Below, piece after piece: positions 24,686-34,917 of a stretch of 64,000 nt of DNA. How positions within the stretch are numbered: the stretch's first letter is position 1; every line of letters begins with the position of its first letter. Both the position numbers and the translations under genes were made by a program. Where the stretch lies: positions 1 to 64,000 of the forward strand of contig NZ_JBGCCU010000014.1 of the NCBI RefSeq assembly GCF_041261445.1, written 5' to 3'. Under the pieces are notes generated by a model that was given only the letters and a program-made list of their open reading frames with translations, ran no database searches and had not been told where the DNA came from. This stretch comes from Catenulispora sp. EB89. GTDB lineage: Bacteria > Actinomycetota > Actinomycetes > Streptomycetales > Catenulisporaceae.

Positions 24686-27600
24686 GTGGCTGGCACCAGT
24701 CGTTTCATGAGGTTTGACAGGGCCCGGCGCCGACGGCGCGAGCGGGTTGTGGCGGTGGTGGCGATCGCCGCGCTGGGTGTGGGTGTGCTGTCGTCGCCGT
24801 CGAACGGGGCCACGCCGGCCCCGCCGAAGTCGAAGTCGTCGTTGGTGAAGTACAACGGCAAGGCCCGGACGCTGGATTCGACGGTGGCGGGTGCGGCGTG
24901 GAAGCCGTCGCCGATCAAGGCGCCGGCGCGGCCGAAGGCGTTGGATTTGGCGGCGAGTCAGTTCCCTGCTGCGGCTACTGCTGATGTCGCGGTTGCCGCG
25001 CGCACGTCGACGAAGACGACTCAGGACTCGAACTCGACGGCGTCTGGCCTGGTTCAGGCGTCTGGCACTCCAGTCCTTGTCGGGGCCCCAGCCTCGCAGG
25101 CCGCGCGTAGCGCAGCCTCGGCCGCAGGTCTCGGCGCTGATGCTGCTGCGGTGGCGGCTCCGGCGAAGGTGACGGTCAACGTTGCCGACCACGCGGCGGC
25201 GACTGCGGCGGGTGTCGACGGTGTGGTGGTTTCGGTGGCCCGCTCTGATGGTCAGACCGGTCCGGCGTCGGTGGCTGTGGGCCTGGATTATTCGACGTTC
25301 GCGCGGGCTTTTGGTGGTGACTTGCCGGACCGGCTTCAGCTGGTGGCTTTGCCGTCGTGTGCCCTGTCGACGCCGAAGGTGGCTGCGTGTCGTACGCAGA
25401 CCCCGGTGAAGTTCGTCAACGACGGCGCTGGGAAGAAGCTGACCGCCACGGTGACGCTGCCGGGCGCTGCTGCTGTCTCTTCGCATTCCACAGCATCTAC
25501 ATCTGCCTCGACGCCGAAGCCGCAGGCGATGGTGTTGGCCGCGACGTCAGCGCCGGCTGGTTCGACCGGGTCGTACAGCGCCACGTCGTTGTCGGCGTCG
25601 AACGGCTGGGGTGAGGGTGGCGACTCGGGGTCGTTCACCTATTCGTATCCGATCACGATGCCGCCGGCGTTGGGTGGTGGGGCGCCGAGTGTGGCGCTGT
25701 CGTATGACTCCGGCAGTGTCGATGGCAAGACCGCTGTCGAAAACTCCCAGCCGTCGTGGATCGGCGATGGCTGGGACTACAGCCCCGGCTACATCGAGCG
25801 GACCTACACCCCGTGTGCCAAGGCGATGCCGACGGCGTACCCCACCTCCTCCGACAACTGTTTTGCCCGGGACAAGAGCGGTAATCTGCTGCCGTCGTTG
25901 ACGATGTCGTTTGGTGCGCATGGCGGGCAGTTGGTGCCCACCAACTCCAGCAACACCTCGTTTGTGTTGCCGACCGATGACGGCACCCGGGTTGATGTGC
26001 TGTATGGGCAGTTGAACAACGGCACCCGCGGTGGCGAGTTCTACCGGGTGCGCAGCCCCGATGGTTCGGTGGCGTTTTTCGGTGCCGAAATCCTGCCCGA
26101 TTCCAGTGCCGTCACCGCCGCCCCCGGCTCCACCGTCCCAGGCAGCAGTGGCCTGGTCGACGGGTCGGCGTGGATCGAGCCGGTGTTCAACGACACGGCC
26201 GCGTCTGGGTGTCAGGACCCGACGAAGGTGACGAACCCGCAGCCGGCCGGCTCGAACTGTATGCAGGCGTGGCGGTGGAACGTCGACTACGTCATCGACG
26301 CGCACACCAATGTGACCCGGTACAGCTACCTGGATGAGACCAACTACTACGGCTTCGGCACCGCCAAGTCTCCGAACTGGTATGTGCGTGGCGGGGTGCT
26401 CAGCGAGATCGACTACGGCTTCCAGCTGGGGGATCTGCAAAACGGCGCCACCCCCACCCCGGCCGCGAGCGTGTCGTTCACTACCGCCACCCGCTGTGTG
26501 GACCCGAACACTGATGACGCCTACGCCTCCACTTACGGCAAGGGCGCGCCTGGTTGTGGCGGCGCATCGTTCGATACGGTGGCGTCCGCCAGCATGGTGG
26601 ACACACCGGTCGACTTGAACTGCCCGTCCACGGGGACCGCCAATAATCAGTGTCAGATCCAGTCGCCGTCGTTCTGGTCCTCCCGGCGTCTGGCCTCGAT
26701 CGTCACGCAGGTGGCGGTCAACGGCACCCTGCAGCCGGTGGACCACTGGGACCTGTTCAACCAGTTCCACACCTTGGACACCGCGAACTCCCCGATGTGG
26801 CTGGCCGCGATCCGCCGCTGTGCCGCCTCGGCTGTCGGCAGCAACGGGGTGTGCCCGGCGGAGACCGGTGCGGCCAACCAGCAGGTGCTGCCGGATGTGC
26901 AGTTCATCCCGCAGGTCCTGGCCCAGCGGGTGCCCGGCGTGACGGGTGCGAACGTGCCGCCGAACCTGCCCGCCTACCAGCGTGAACGTATCGCCGAGGT
27001 CTTCGACGAACTCGGCGCCACCACGTCGGTCACCTACGACGACCCGACGGTGAACCCCAATACCGGCAAAAGCAACTACGCTCCGCTGGGTTGTACCGCA
27101 CCGCCCACGGTGACACCGGACTGGCACAACACCCAGTTGTGTTACCCCGAATACTGGACCGCGCCAGGGACCAGCGGCCCGTTCACGGACTGGTTCCAGA
27201 AGTACGTGGTGACCGGAATCAGCACCCAAGACAACACCCACGCTGCGAATGTTCCGGCGCCGGTGACCACCGCCACCTACACCTATGGCAGTAGCACCTC
27301 CAGCATCTACAACACTGCGGCCTCCAACGGTGCCGGTGCGGCGTGGCACTCCAACGACTCGGAGTTGCTGACCGATCCCAACTCCCGCACCTACGACCAG
27401 TACCGCGGCTTCGCGGTGGTAACCACGACCACCGGCTCCTCCACCGATGCCCCCGGGCATCCGCAGACCCAATCCATCACCACGTATCTGCGGGGTATGG
27501 ATCAGGACCCGGATAAGGCTGCGGCCGCGGCGGGGTCCTGTACCTCCGGGACGTTGACGGTGGTGAAGGACTGCACCCCATTCAACTTCACCGATGACTT

Positions 27601-30600
27601 GTCGGGGGTGGCCACCCGCGACGACAACGCCCTGGCCGGCACAGTCTTCGAAAGCCAGACCGTCGACACTGTTGCCAACAAGGTGTATTCCACCGTCGCC
27701 ACCGTGCCGTGGATGTCCACCGCGATCGCGCAGCACACCCGCATCAGCCCCCTGCCGACGCTGCGCTCCTTCCAACTGGGTACGGCCCGCAGCATCACCT
27801 CCATGCCAATGTCCACCGGCGGCAACCAGGTCACCGAAGACCGGTACTGGCACGAGCAGTCACTCGGCGGCGCCGTCATCGCCACCGACACCCTGCCGGC
27901 CAACGTCGCCGACGGCAGCGCCGAGGTGTGCACCAACACCGGGTATGCCCCTGCGGATCCGTCCAAGCCGTGGATGATCGGCTATACCAACCAGACCGTG
28001 ACCACGGCGGCTCCGTGCGCGTTCACCTCTCCGGTGTATTCCGGTGAGCCGCCGGCGGCGCAGGCCACCGGTGCGGTGTTGTTGGCAACCCGTGACTACT
28101 ACGACAACGGCACTACCTGGCCGACCACTGTGTTGCATGGCGACGTGACGCGTACCGAGGCCCAGATCGACCATGCGTCCCCGCCTACGTGGCAGATGCG
28201 CTCCACCGCCGCCTTCGACGGCTACGGCCGCGCTGTCGCCACATCCGACGCCGCCGGCTCGCAGACCACCACCACCTATACCCCGGCCACTGGTGTGTTG
28301 CCGACGGATCTGACGGTGACGGCCCCCGCGCCGCTCGCTGGTGGTGCTGGATGGGTCACCAAGACTCACTTCGACCCGACCCGTGCACTGCCGCTGTCGG
28401 TCACGGACGCCAACGGCCGTGTCACCAACGTCAGCTATGACGCCTTGGGCCGCACCTCGGCGGTGTGGCTGCCCGGCCGGCCCTATACCCCTGGCGGTAG
28501 TAGCAACCCGCTGCCGAACAGCCGGTTCTCCTACACCGTCAACGGCATCGCCCCCGGGGTGACCACCACCACGATCCCGGCCACGGTCCCGCCCTCCATG
28601 GTCGAAACCGACAACCTGCTGGAGGACGGCACCTACGGGGTGTCGACCACGTTGCTGGACTCCCTGGGTCGCACCCGCCAAACTCAGGCGACGCCGCCGT
28701 CGGATGACCACGGCCGGGTCGTCACCGACACCACGTACGACAGTGCCGGACGCGTCGAAGCGGTCTCAGGGCCCTACTACGACTCCACCACCAGCCCGTC
28801 CGGGTCGATGTGGATCCCGGCCAGCCAGTCCGCGATACCCAGCCAAACCCAGACCCAATACGACGGACTGGGCCGCACCATCAACTCCATCGCGGTCGCC
28901 TCCGGGGCCGAGTTGTGGCGCACCCACACCGACTACCCCGGTGCCGATCGCACCGATGTGACACCTCCGGCCGGGGGGTCGCGTACCTCCACCTTCACCA
29001 ACAGCCGCGGCAAGACCACCGCGCTGTACACCTACCACTCGGGTGTGGCCTTCGGCACCGTCGACGCTGCCGACGCCGACGCTCTCACCTATACCTACGA
29101 CCTGCTGGGAAACCTGACCGAGGTCGATCAGCGCGCGGACAAGACCGGCGACGTCAACAAGTGGACGTTCGGCTACAACATGCTCAGCCAGAAGACCCAG
29201 GCCGGTGACCCCGATGCCGGGAACTCCAGCTACGGCTACGACGTCAACGGCAACCTGCAAACCGTCACCACCGCCATCGGCACCCCGGTGCAGAAGTCGT
29301 TGTTCTACACCTACGACCTGCAGAACCGACGCACCGCCGAATACGCCGGGACATCCACCAGCGGAACCGAGCAGGCGTCCTGGTCCTTCGACAACGTCCC
29401 GGCCCTGACCGCCGCACAGTCCCTGGCGAACCCGGGCTCCGACATGCTGGGCAACCTCGGCCGGGCCGCCGGCTCCATCCGGTACAGCTCCAGCGGCCAG
29501 AAGTACACCGAGTCGGTCAGTGGTTTCGACGCTTCCGGCAACCCGCTGAGCAGCAGCGTGAAGATCCCCAACGCTGACGGCAACGGTGCCCTGGCCGGGA
29601 CCTACACCACCACCAACCACTACACGGCACTTGGCCAGCTGACCAGCACGAATCTCCCCACCGGCGGGGACCTGCAGCCGGACACGATCGGCAATGGCTA
29701 TGACGTGCACGGTCTGCTGGTCGGTACCACCGACTCCTACGCCGACCTGCTCATCGACTCCGCCTACAGCCAGTTCGGCGAGCCGGAGCGCCGGGTCATG
29801 GGCGACTACCCCAACCAGGTCGTCCAGGACACCATCTACGACCAGCCCACCCGCCGCGTCACCAACTCCACGGTCTCCCAGCTGGCCTGGACCGCACCGA
29901 TCGACACCACCACCTACACCTACGACCCCGCCGGCCACATCACCGCCGCAGTCGACATCCAAGGCAAGGCAGCCTCCTACAACAGCACCACCGGGATCGC
30001 CACCGCGAACGTGTCGACGGATGCTGAGTGCTACCACTACGACTACGCCGGACGCCTGGACGCGGCCTGGTCCGACACCGGCGCCGTGAACACCTCGCTG
30101 ATCACGGTGGTCAACGGCCAAACCCAAACCACCACCACGCCGCTGAACGGCACCAACTTCGGCTCCGTCAGCTACCCCGGCGGCGCTCCCGGCGGCTCCG
30201 GACAAGCCAACACCACCACCGCCCCCACCACCGGCGGTCTCGGCTCCTGCGCCAACGTCGCACCCACCGCCGGCGCCACCGCCACTTGGCAGATCGGCGG
30301 CCCCGAGCCCTACGCGCAGGTGTTCGGCTACGACGCCTACACCGGCAACCGCACCCAGGAAACCGACTACAACACCACCGGTGCGGTGACCAACACCAGC
30401 AACTACAGCTACAACGCCCCCGGCACCAACCAGCCCCACGTCCTGAACAAGGTCACCCACAGCGCCGGGAACACGGCCGATCAGTACCAATATGACGCCG
30501 CAGGCAACACGACAGTGCGTGCCGTCGCCGGCCAACCCACCCAGAACCTGTCCTGGGACGCCGAAAACCGGCTGTCCGGTGACACCGACGGCTCCGGTGC

Positions 30601-32503
30601 CGCAGCCGCATACCTCTACGATGCCGACGGCAACCAGCTGATTCGCCGCGACGCCAGCACCGCAACCCTCTACCTCGGTACCACCGAGCTGCACCTGGAC
30701 CTGGCACACAACACCGTTACCGGCGATCGCTATTTCGCCTACTCCGGTGCCCCCACCGTCGTGGAATCCGGCGGTGCCACACCGCACTTGTCCTACGAGG
30801 CCGGGAACCCGCAGGGCACCGCGTCCACCACCATCGACGCCTCACCCACTACCGCCGACCAGGCCGTCACCGCCCGCCGCGCCTACACACCCTTCAACAC
30901 CCCCCGCGGCACCAGCCAACCCAACACCTTCGGCACGTTCCTCGACGACCACACCTTCCTCGGCAAAACCACCGACGGCAGCACCGGTCTCGTCGATATG
31001 GGAGCCCGCAAGTACGACCCCGCAACCGGACGCTTCATCTCCATCGACCCTCTGTTCCAAGCCACCAGCCCGCAGGACATCGGCGGCTACGTCTACGGCG
31101 GCGACGACCCCACAGACGTCACCGACCCCACCGGCCTTGGCCACTGGACCGACACCAGCAACCCTGCTGCGACCAAGACCAACGACCCGCAGCCCAAGAC
31201 CAACTGCCCCGGTTCCCAAGCCGACGATGGATCGTGCGCGCCACCGCCCCCGGCGTCGAACAAGAACAGCACGGATGCCATGAACGTGGCCGCCAAGCTG
31301 ACGGCCAAGCAGAAAGCGGACATCCAGAAACACATAAACCTTGCGAAGAGCCTGTATCCCACCACCTGGTACGTTCCCGGGACCGATGCTTATCGAGGTT
31401 TGGCAGAGTACCTTCGGCATGACATCTACGGCGGTCCGACATGGAAGGATTTCTGGGACGCAGCCAAGGGGCCCGGCGCGGCGATGCTCGTGGCAGTCGT
31501 TGGCGTCGCGCTCTGCCCAGCCTCCGCAGGGGTGACCTGTACGGTGGCGGTTGGTGCAGCAAGTGCGTTCGCAGGGCAGTGCGCCACTAATTGCTCGGAT
31601 AGAACGAGCCTGGTGATCAGTACCCTGGCCGGCGCGGTCACTGCCGGTGCATTTGCCAAAGCCGGCGATCTCTTTGACGGCATGGCTTCTGACGCCATGT
31701 CTGGCTGCGACAGCTTCGTCGGCGGCACAGAAGTGCTCATGGCCGACGGGCGAGTCAAACCCATCCAAGATGTCCGGATCGGCGACGATATAGCGAACAC
31801 GCAGCCGGGCCAGAAGGTGACCGAGCATCATGTGGTCACTGCGATCCACGTTACCGATACAGACCGTGACTACACCACTCTCACGATCGAATCGGGATCG
31901 AAAGCCGGATCTGTAACCGGAACCTCGCACCACATCTTCTACGACATTTCGAATCACGCGTGGACGCCTGCCGACCACCTCATGGTCGGAGACAAGCTCC
32001 AAACCCCTGACGGCGGCCTTGCCATCGTCACAGCAGTCCGCAACTTCGTCCAGACCGAGCGCACGTACAACCTGACCGTCGACGGTCTGCACACGTACTA
32101 TGTGGTCGCGGGGGACACGCCGCTGCTGGTGCACAACTGCCCCGATGGTGTGCCGGCACCGACCGTCGCGCAGGCGACTGTCGCCGAGAGGGATGCGGCG
32201 ATTACGGTCGCAGCAAGTCACGGTACAACGCTCGGCAATCTGGGCAGAGGCGTCGGGGGTGCAAACGCGGGCGAGGGCGGATTCAGATTGTGGGACAACC
32301 AAGACGGCAGTCTCGCATTGATGACCCAAGACCAGTTGGACGCGGTTCGCGGCTCGGGCTATACGCCCGAAGAGATCAAGGTCTTCGCTGACTACTTCAG
32401 TAAGGTTTCGGATGCATCCGATGCTCGCGGAAACCCGAACCCGAGTGCCCAGCAGCGGGCTGATCTGTTGAATTGGTACATCGATAGCTGGGGAAACAAA
32501 TGA
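24686..32503 (+). CDS. secreted RHS-repeat polymorphic toxin with HINT domain
   Basis: A 2605-residue protein. A basic start (RARRRRRER) and hydrophobic stretch VVAVVAIAALGVGVL form a signal peptide. Around 300-360, PITMPPALGGGAPSVALSYD and QPSWIGDGWDYSPG are typical of actinobacterial RHS proteins. YD-type repeats such as YDLLGNLTEVDQ and YDVNGNLQTV build the shell, closed by the core GRFISIDPLFQ...GGYVYGGDDP near 2115-2140. A HINT (Hedgehog/intein) module runs from Cys2341 (CDSFVGGTEVLMADGRVKPI) through GTSHHIFYD to VHN-Cys2485, so the tail can be released autocatalytically. The last 120 residues are a toxin-like domain I do not recognise (GGFRLWDNQDGSLALMTQDQ). GTG 24686 is chosen for the GGGGGA just upstream; ATG 24707 is an alternative. 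The tail has lower GC than the body, as expected for exchangeable toxin cassettes. Confidence 0.88.
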   Translation: MAGTSRFMRFDRARRRRRERVVAVVAIAALGVGVLSSPSNGATPAPPKSKSSLVKYNGKARTLDSTVAGAAWKPSPIKAPARPKALDLAASQFPAAATADVAVAARTSTKTTQDSNSTASGLVQASGTPVLVGAPASQAARSAASAAGLGADAAAVAAPAKVTVNVADHAAATAAGVDGVVVSVARSDGQTGPASVAVGLDYSTFARAFGGDLPDRLQLVALPSCALSTPKVAACRTQTPVKFVNDGAGKKLTATVTLPGAAAVSSHSTASTSASTPKPQAMVLAATSAPAGSTGSYSATSLSASNGWGEGGDSGSFTYSYPITMPPALGGGAPSVALSYDSGSVDGKTAVENSQPSWIGDGWDYSPGYIERTYTPCAKAMPTAYPTSSDNCFARDKSGNLLPSLTMSFGAHGGQLVPTNSSNTSFVLPTDDGTRVDVLYGQLNNGTRGGEFYRVRSPDGSVAFFGAEILPDSSAVTAAPGSTVPGSSGLVDGSAWIEPVFNDTAASGCQDPTKVTNPQPAGSNCMQAWRWNVDYVIDAHTNVTRYSYLDETNYYGFGTAKSPNWYVRGGVLSEIDYGFQLGDLQNGATPTPAASVSFTTATRCVDPNTDDAYASTYGKGAPGCGGASFDTVASASMVDTPVDLNCPSTGTANNQCQIQSPSFWSSRRLASIVTQVAVNGTLQPVDHWDLFNQFHTLDTANSPMWLAAIRRCAASAVGSNGVCPAETGAANQQVLPDVQFIPQVLAQRVPGVTGANVPPNLPAYQRERIAEVFDELGATTSVTYDDPTVNPNTGKSNYAPLGCTAPPTVTPDWHNTQLCYPEYWTAPGTSGPFTDWFQKYVVTGISTQDNTHAANVPAPVTTATYTYGSSTSSIYNTAASNGAGAAWHSNDSELLTDPNSRTYDQYRGFAVVTTTTGSSTDAPGHPQTQSITTYLRGMDQDPDKAAAAAGSCTSGTLTVVKDCTPFNFTDDLSGVATRDDNALAGTVFESQTVDTVANKVYSTVATVPWMSTAIAQHTRISPLPTLRSFQLGTARSITSMPMSTGGNQVTEDRYWHEQSLGGAVIATDTLPANVADGSAEVCTNTGYAPADPSKPWMIGYTNQTVTTAAPCAFTSPVYSGEPPAAQATGAVLLATRDYYDNGTTWPTTVLHGDVTRTEAQIDHASPPTWQMRSTAAFDGYGRAVATSDAAGSQTTTTYTPATGVLPTDLTVTAPAPLAGGAGWVTKTHFDPTRALPLSVTDANGRVTNVSYDALGRTSAVWLPGRPYTPGGSSNPLPNSRFSYTVNGIAPGVTTTTIPATVPPSMVETDNLLEDGTYGVSTTLLDSLGRTRQTQATPPSDDHGRVVTDTTYDSAGRVEAVSGPYYDSTTSPSGSMWIPASQSAIPSQTQTQYDGLGRTINSIAVASGAELWRTHTDYPGADRTDVTPPAGGSRTSTFTNSRGKTTALYTYHSGVAFGTVDAADADALTYTYDLLGNLTEVDQRADKTGDVNKWTFGYNMLSQKTQAGDPDAGNSSYGYDVNGNLQTVTTAIGTPVQKSLFYTYDLQNRRTAEYAGTSTSGTEQASWSFDNVPALTAAQSLANPGSDMLGNLGRAAGSIRYSSSGQKYTESVSGFDASGNPLSSSVKIPNADGNGALAGTYTTTNHYTALGQLTSTNLPTGGDLQPDTIGNGYDVHGLLVGTTDSYADLLIDSAYSQFGEPERRVMGDYPNQVVQDTIYDQPTRRVTNSTVSQLAWTAPIDTTTYTYDPAGHITAAVDIQGKAASYNSTTGIATANVSTDAECYHYDYAGRLDAAWSDTGAVNTSLITVVNGQTQTTTTPLNGTNFGSVSYPGGAPGGSGQANTTTAPTTGGLGSCANVAPTAGATATWQIGGPEPYAQVFGYDAYTGNRTQETDYNTTGAVTNTSNYSYNAPGTNQPHVLNKVTHSAGNTADQYQYDAAGNTTVRAVAGQPTQNLSWDAENRLSGDTDGSGAAAAYLYDADGNQLIRRDASTATLYLGTTELHLDLAHNTVTGDRYFAYSGAPTVVESGGATPHLSYEAGNPQGTASTTIDASPTTADQAVTARRAYTPFNTPRGTSQPNTFGTFLDDHTFLGKTTDGSTGLVDMGARKYDPATGRFISIDPLFQATSPQDIGGYVYGGDDPTDVTDPTGLGHWTDTSNPAATKTNDPQPKTNCPGSQADDGSCAPPPPASNKNSTDAMNVAAKLTAKQKADIQKHINLAKSLYPTTWYVPGTDAYRGLAEYLRHDIYGGPTWKDFWDAAKGPGAAMLVAVVGVALCPASAGVTCTVAVGAASAFAGQCATNCSDRTSLVISTLAGAVTAGAFAKAGDLFDGMASDAMSGCDSFVGGTEVLMADGRVKPIQDVRIGDDIANTQPGQKVTEHHVVTAIHVTDTDRDYTTLTIESGSKAGSVTGTSHHIFYDISNHAWTPADHLMVGDKLQTPDGGLAIVTAVRNFVQTERTYNLTVDGLHTYYVVAGDTPLLVHNCPDGVPAPTVAQATVAERDAAITVAASHGTTLGNLGRGVGGANAGEGGFRLWDNQDGSLALMTQDQLDAVRGSGYTPEEIKVFADYFSKVSDASDARGNPNPSAQQRADLLNWYIDSWGNK

Positions 32504-32742
32504 TCAGGTTCGATATCGTCGCCGACAGCGGTGAGCCGCTGACGATCCAGTTCGAGCCGGCGGCGAATGAGCTGGTGCTTGAGCCTGGCGACAAGATCAC
32601 GATCGAATGGCCGGACTGGGATGGAAGGACGGAGGGCGCCTTTTATTACCGGGCCGGGAAGGTGGTGATTCTGGAGCCCAGCGCCAAGCGGGGGGAGTGG
32701 CCGAGGGTATGGAACTCTCAAGGCGAAGAAATTACCTACTGA
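32500..32742 (+). CDS. candidate immunity protein for the RHS toxin
   Basis: An 80-residue acidic, beta-rich protein (LTIQFEPAANELVLEPGD, ITIEWPDWDGRTEGAFYY) without signal peptide or membrane segment. Its ATG overlaps the toxin stop (ATGA), so the two are made together. Small size, acidity and position directly after a toxin tail are what is known for polymorphic-toxin immunity genes. A strong terminator follows. No family recognised. Confidence 0.7.
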   Translation: MIRFDIVADSGEPLTIQFEPAANELVLEPGDKITIEWPDWDGRTEGAFYYRAGKVVILEPSAKRGEWPRVWNSQGEEITY

Positions 32743-32823
32743 TTGGCCGCGTCTTCGCTGATCCTGGCTGACTGGCTATTCGTGATTTGCTCAAAGCGAG
32801 CCGGCTTGTCTGTCGAGTCATAA

Positions 32824-32863
32824 CACGTCGGGTCCTCCGGATCGTTCCGGAGGACCCGACGTG
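32824..32863. terminator. 18-bp perfect hairpin terminator
   Basis: Arms 32824-32841 and 32846-32863 pair without mismatch around a 4-nt TCGT loop, 82 nt after the immunity gene. This is the strongest terminator-like hairpin of the window. The rest of 32743-33160 shows no gene. Confidence 0.85.
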
Positions 32864-33160
32864 CGCTGGTCTCGGTTGAGGGCGGCACGGCCCCCAGCAC
32901 GAAGACGCCATCCGGCACCGGGCCCCTGACTGTCTCGGCACTTGGCTGACTGATTCATGGCTCTGGTCGTTCGACCGCTCTGCCGATACGACAGCTGGAC
33001 ATTTGACCGGCCGCGGCCCCGCTGTGCCGAACCACGTTCGTTTCCGCGCGGAGTCGCGCGCGCATTCCGGCCATTCGATCGGCTCGGGCCCGCTCGGGCC
33101 GTCGGATGCCCGATGGTGGGATCACCGAAGCGGTCATTCGTCCGAGAGGCGGTTCCTTCC

Positions 33161-34258
33161 ATGCCTGGGTTCCCGCAGTGGCCTGATCACGAGGCGGTTC
33201 TCATCCGGACCGGCGTGCGTTCCGGGCTGCCGGTGGTCATTGCGATGCACTCCTCGGTGCTCGGGCCGTCGGCCGGGGGGTGTCGGATCTGGCGGTATTC
33301 GCGGTGGCAGGACGGGTTGGAGGATGCGCTGCGGTTGTCGGCGGCGATGACGGCCAAGTTCGCGGCGGCGGGGTTGGCGCGGGGCGGTGGCAAGACGGTG
33401 GTGGCGATGCCGGAGGGGTACGAGCTCACGCCCGAGCGCAAGCGCGGGATCCTGCACGATGTCGGCGACGCCGTCGAATCGCTCGGCGGACGGTATGCGA
33501 CCGCGCCTGACGTCGGTACGTCGCCGCAGGACATGGTGGTGATCGGGGAGCGGACCGGCCACGTGTTCTGTAAGCCGGCTGAGTACGGTGGCAGTGGGGG
33601 TTCCTCGCTGGCCACGGCGGAGGGGAGCGTCGCGGCGTTGCGGGCGGTCGCGGTGCGGTTGAACGGTGGCGGTGGCGGTGGCGGTGGCAACGGTTCGTCG
33701 CGTGAGCTGGACGATTTGAGCGGCCTGCGCGTGGCGGTTGTCGGGCTCGGCAGCGTCGGCGCACGTATCACGGCCCTGCTTTCCGAAGCCGGTGCCGATC
33801 TCGTGCTCAGCGACATCGACGCGAGCAAGAAAGACCTCGCAGATGGCCTCGGCGCACAATGGCACGGCGATCCGCACCAGGCGCTGACCGCGGACGTCGA
33901 CATCCTCGTCCCGGCCGCGCTCGGCGGCGTGCTCACCGGGGAGATCGTCCCCGACCTGCGGTGTCGGGCGATCGTGGGACCGGCCAACAACCAGCTCGCC
34001 GTTCCGGATGTCGTTGACGCGCTGCACAAACGCGGCATCGCCTGGGTCCCGGACTACATCGCGAGCGCCGGAGGCGTGATCCACGCGATCACCGTGGAGT
34101 TGGACAAGCGCTCCGAAGACGAGGCGCAGCAACGGGTTCGCGGTATCGAGGACACCGTCGCCGAGCTGCTGCAGAGTGCTGATACGCGGGGTGTGACGCT
34201 CGCGGTGGTCGCGGAAGAATTGGTGCGCTCCCGGCTCGGTGCCGCTGCGGACCGCTGA
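33161..34258 (+). CDS. Leu/Val/Phe-type amino-acid dehydrogenase
   Basis: A 365-residue NAD-dependent oxidative deaminase of branched-chain or aromatic amino acids. GLARGGGKTVVAMP holds the catalytic lysine, APDVGTSPQDM the catalytic aspartate, and VAVVGLGSVGARITALL the NAD fold. GPANNQLA and YIASAGGVIHA are typical family signatures. A run of eight glycines (around residues 169-176), made by a GGT/GGC microsatellite, sits just before the NAD domain. The start at MPGFPQWPDHEAV matches the family N-terminus. An Lrp-type regulator follows 34 nt later, a usual pairing for amino-acid catabolism. Likely feeds amino-acid carbon into branched-chain keto acids. Confidence 0.88.
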   Translation: MPGFPQWPDHEAVLIRTGVRSGLPVVIAMHSSVLGPSAGGCRIWRYSRWQDGLEDALRLSAAMTAKFAAAGLARGGGKTVVAMPEGYELTPERKRGILHDVGDAVESLGGRYATAPDVGTSPQDMVVIGERTGHVFCKPAEYGGSGGSSLATAEGSVAALRAVAVRLNGGGGGGGGNGSSRELDDLSGLRVAVVGLGSVGARITALLSEAGADLVLSDIDASKKDLADGLGAQWHGDPHQALTADVDILVPAALGGVLTGEIVPDLRCRAIVGPANNQLAVPDVVDALHKRGIAWVPDYIASAGGVIHAITVELDKRSEDEAQQRVRGIEDTVAELLQSADTRGVTLAVVAEELVRSRLGAAADR

Positions 34259-34292
34259 GCCGGCCAGGGTGCCCGAGTGCCAGGATCGGAGA

Positions 34293-34751
34293 ATGGATCA
34301 CCTCGACGCGGAGATCGTCCGCCTCCTGCAAGCCGATGCCCGCCGGTCGAATCGCGAACTGGCCCGTACGCTCGGTGTCGCGCCCTCGACCTGCCTGGAG
34401 CGCGTCAGATCCCTGACGCGCCGGGGCGTGATCCGCGGCTACCACGCCGAGATCGACACCGCGGCCCTCAACCGGGGGGTGCAGGCGCTGGTCGCGGTGC
34501 AGATCAGGCCGCTGAGTCGGAGCGTGATCGACGCCTTCTCCGACTTCGCCTCGGGGTTGCCGGAGGTGCTCAGTACGTTCGTGCTGTCCGGCGGGGACGA
34601 CTTCGTGCTGCACGTCGGTGTGCCCGACCTGGATCGGCTGCATGTGTTCCTGACCGACCGGATCGCCAAGCGGCGTGAGGTCACCGGGTTCCGGACGTCG
34701 GTGATCTTCAAGCAGGTGCATCAGGCGGTGCCGGAGCGGTTGCCGGACTGA
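34293..34751 (+). CDS. Lrp/AsnC-family regulator
   Basis: A 152-residue protein. The N-terminal HTH is MDHLDAEIVRLLQADARRSN then ELARTLGVAPSTCLERVRSL; the C-terminal RAM ligand-binding domain follows (VQALVAVQIRPLSR...VLSTFVLSGGDDFVLHVGVPD). Members sense amino acids and control their metabolism. The position after the amino-acid dehydrogenase in the same orientation makes that gene the natural target. Confidence 0.92.
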   Translation: MDHLDAEIVRLLQADARRSNRELARTLGVAPSTCLERVRSLTRRGVIRGYHAEIDTAALNRGVQALVAVQIRPLSRSVIDAFSDFASGLPEVLSTFVLSGGDDFVLHVGVPDLDRLHVFLTDRIAKRREVTGFRTSVIFKQVHQAVPERLPD

Positions 34752-34785
34752 CGCGCGGGCGGCTTCGGCCCCGGGATCCCGCGGC

Positions 34786-34917
34786 TCAGCCCAGTAGCGC
34801 GATGCACGCCGCGGTGCCGGCGAGCACGATCATCGCCAGGACGATCAGCATGATCTCCTTGTTGCTGACGATGCTCACGTCGACGCTCTGCTGAGCCTTG
34901 GGCTTCTGGGACGCCAT
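34786..34917 (-). CDS. 43-residue single-pass membrane peptide
   Basis: MASQKPKAQQSVDVSIVSNK is followed by one hydrophobic helix (EIMLIVLAMIVLAGTAACIA) and LLG. GAAAGG lies 8 nt before the ATG. The charge pattern puts the basic N-terminus inside. No family recognised; a small membrane regulator or a subunit of a membrane complex is possible. It is convergent with the Lrp gene. Confidence 0.6.
   Translation of the reverse strand: MASQKPKAQQSVDVSIVSNKEIMLIVLAMIVLAGTAACIALLG

Noticed and set aside
24686-32503. RHS HINT region as a true self-splicing intein
   Set aside because: There is no C-extein continuing a host-protein fold; the downstream part is toxin-like and the context is that of RHS pretoxin HINT domains that cleave rather than splice.
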